This document shows positions 42,718 to 44,383 of a stretch of DNA of 44,383 bases, piece by piece. A program made the translations under genes and the position numbers. The DNA is taken from positions 1 to 44,383 of the forward strand of contig NZ_AJLG01000012.1 in assembly GCF_000258495.1 (NCBI RefSeq). Direction: 5' to 3'. Under the pieces are notes generated by a model. That model made no database searches and was not told the origin of the DNA. It saw nothing but the letters and a program-made list of their open reading frames with translations. Origin of the DNA: Pedobacter agri PB92. GTDB taxonomy: Bacteria > Bacteroidota > Bacteroidia > Sphingobacteriales > Sphingobacteriaceae. Numbering within the stretch: position 1 is the stretch's first letter; each line of letters opens with the position of its first letter.

Positions 42718-44383
42718 TTATCTAATGCCAGTAATCGGTGAACTTTTATCTAGTTTAAGCCCGGTATCTTCAGCTTTTCTGAATAGATTATTTTTAGTGC
42801 TAATAATCATTACTCCCTTTTTTCCTTTATCTCCATATAGGCTTGTTGCCGCTACATCCTTTAAAACGGAAACGGATTCTATATCTTGATTGTTAATTTT
42901 AGTAAAATCAAAGCCCATGCCTGCATCTTTACCATTTAAGATAACTAAGCCATCAAATTTAGCTCCTCTAAATACCAGACCTGGAATTTCCTTATAGGTA
43001 ACTTTTGTTTTATCCGTTTTCAGGTCCTTATGTGTATCGTTATTTAATGCGAAATTAACATTGATGTTGTATTTTACCCTCACTGCTTTGCCTTCCGCAA
43101 GACCAGGATTCCATCGTGGTGAACCGCTAATTACCCTTATTGCTTCCTCATCTGTGCCACTTCCCAAACCTCGTGTAATTTGTATATCACTTAATGAGCC
43201 ATCTTTTTCAACAACAAATGATAGAAATACTTTTCCCTGTACATTATTATCTAATGCCGCTTTAGGGTATTTAATGCTTCTTCCTAAATACTCATAAAAC
43301 TTGGTAATACCTCCCGGAAATTCTGGTTGTTTTTCTATTGAAACGAAGTCGTAAACCTTTTCATTTTTATTATCTTCCTGGTTTGCCGATGCACGGAATG
43401 CGATAATTGTAATGTCTGCAAGTTTTTGATGGTTTGGCAATGTTGCGATTTTAGCTTTTGGTGAGCTCGTTTCATGGCCTGATAACTTAAAGTTAACGTT
43501 AAGTGAGTACTTTCCATTTGGTAAATCTTTAAAGCCTTTATAAGACAACAACACTCTCATTACCTCTTCATCGCAGCCGTCGCCTAAACCCGATACAGTG
43601 CTTACGTTAATTACCTTATTGTTTTGGAGGGTGAACTTTACCTGAGCATTTCCTTGCAAACTGTTTTTAACGGCTTCTGCAGGATATTTTATTGATCTGC
43701 CCATGAAACGATAAAAATTATCCCAATTTGGATCAGATTTCTCCGTTGCTGTAGCGATTTCAGTTTTTGATAGTTGCTGATCAGCCAAACTATCTTTTTG
43801 AGTAACCATCTCCTGAACAGCATCAATAGGTTTTTCTAAGGGTATTTGTTCCGATATCGAAATCAATTTTTCGTTTTTTCGAACTGTTGCAGATGAAAAA
43901 ATGATTAGCAGTGCAAATAGTGGAATAAAGATGCCGTATTTCATGATTGCAATCTTTTTCGATCTTTCTTTCTGCAGCATATAAATCCGTTTTTTTATTA
44001 ATGATTTATCGAAAAATCCATTGGTTAACCGATTTGGTGAGATACCAAATGACTGACTTAAAATGAGCATCGCATACTCTGCTTTATCGCCCTGAAACCG
44101 GGCTGCATGCTCATCTGCTAAAAATTCGTGAATATTTTTAATTGATTTTTTATAGAAATATATGGCAGGATTTAGCCAGGTGAAAATGCCTAAAATCTCA
44201 AAAAATAAGATATCAGCACTGTGCCATTGTTTAATATGTGCTTCCTCATGCACATCTATCACTCCAATTAATGGCAAATCATGGTCGACAACTTTGTTTT
44301 TGAAAAAAGAAAATGCAGATCCTGCCCTGGCGTTTTTAATTAATTTTTGAACAGACAATAAATTGTACACTAACCTGCCAAAG
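42718..44383 (-). CDS. BlaR1-like M56 peptidase fused to TonB and plug-like modules, 5'-truncated by window edge
   Basis: The frame is open to the end of the window, so the N-terminus (membrane helices) is missing; about 554 codons are seen. Near the cut are zinc-protease signatures HEEAHIKQWH and EFLADEHAA with a LNPAIYFYKK helix between, then a membrane helix (IFIPLFALLIIFSSATV). The outside part holds one diverged TonB_C domain (NWDNFYRFMGRSIKYPAEAV), one typical TonB_C domain (EKQPEFPGGITKFYEYLGRS) and a plug-like end (DIESVSVLKDVAATSLYGDKGKKGVMIISTK). M56 members sense envelope signals and cleave cytoplasmic repressors such as BlaI; that partner would be outside the window. Confidence 0.87.
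   Translation of the reverse strand, partial: FGRLVYNLLSVQKLIKNARAGSAFSFFKNKVVDHDLPLIGVIDVHEEAHIKQWHSADILFFEILGIFTWLNPAIYFYKKSIKNIHEFLADEHAARFQGDKAEYAMLILSQSFGISPNRLTNGFFDKSLIKKRIYMLQKERSKKIAIMKYGIFIPLFALLIIFSSATVRKNEKLISISEQIPLEKPIDAVQEMVTQKDSLADQQLSKTEIATATEKSDPNWDNFYRFMGRSIKYPAEAVKNSLQGNAQVKFTLQNNKVINVSTVSGLGDGCDEEVMRVLLSYKGFKDLPNGKYSLNVNFKLSGHETSSPKAKIATLPNHQKLADITIIAFRASANQEDNKNEKVYDFVSIEKQPEFPGGITKFYEYLGRSIKYPKAALDNNVQGKVFLSFVVEKDGSLSDIQITRGLGSGTDEEAIRVISGSPRWNPGLAEGKAVRVKYNINVNFALNNDTHKDLKTDKTKVTYKEIPGLVFRGAKFDGLVILNGKDAGMGFDFTKINNQDIESVSVLKDVAATSLYGDKGKKGVMIISTKNNLFRKAEDTGLKLDKSSPITGIR

Overview
The window comes from a member of the Bacteroidota, most likely family Sphingobacteriaceae (Pedobacter-like). 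The evidence is the Bacteroides-type conjugation operon (traJ-K-L-M-N), promoters of the TAnnTTTG type, the order pyk / IPExxxVDY protein / acpP / fabF / rnc, a b558-type succinate dehydrogenase, and M56-peptidase/TonB genes. It has two parts that meet at a tRNA-Ser gene near 14.2 kb.

Positions 1-14160 look like one end of an integrative conjugative element (ICE). A tightly packed plus-strand operon encodes the type IV secretion channel: a partial first gene, then TraJ (VirB6-like), TraK (VirB8-like), a TraL-like protein, TraM (VirB10-like) and TraN (VirB9-like). It continues with the VirD4/TraG-type coupling ATPase, an exported M23 peptidoglycan hydrolase and an ArdC-like antirestriction protein. 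Next come accessory genes of mostly unknown function (two of the DUF4099/DUF3945 type), a small excisionase-like HTH protein with a partner, and a convergent tyrosine integrase. The integrase promoter side faces the 3' end of tRNA-Ser(GGA). The other end of the element, including relaxase and VirB4, lies outside the window.

The tRNA locus is the most unusual spot. A 27-bp stretch of tRNA-Ser (D-arm to anticodon) is repeated exactly about 0.3 kb away, and a GIY-YIG nuclease gene, now frameshifted, lies between the two copies. The second copy belongs to a dead tRNA half that carries a 21-nt insert made of two small palindromes.

Positions 14.6-44.4 kb are chromosomal. They hold pyruvate kinase (with an apparent 1-nt frameshift and a striking operator/leader-hairpin region), fatty-acid genes acpP-fabF, rnc, two tandem exported carboxypeptidase-regulatory-domain proteins, yicC, gmk and nadD. 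These are followed by a complete RND efflux operon (membrane fusion protein, pump, outer-membrane channel), dapF, a DegP/HtrA protease and a cysteine-rich copper-storage-like protein. Then come a LytS/LytTR two-component pair, a TPR protein, a cold-shock protein and the sdhCAB operon. The window ends with a minus-strand cluster of TonB C-terminal-domain proteins, a small 'plug-motif' protein and a BlaR1/M56 peptidase fused to TonB and plug modules, cut by the window end.

Several chromosomal spacers contain long perfect or near-perfect palindromes and short iterated motifs, which look like families of dispersed intergenic repeats.
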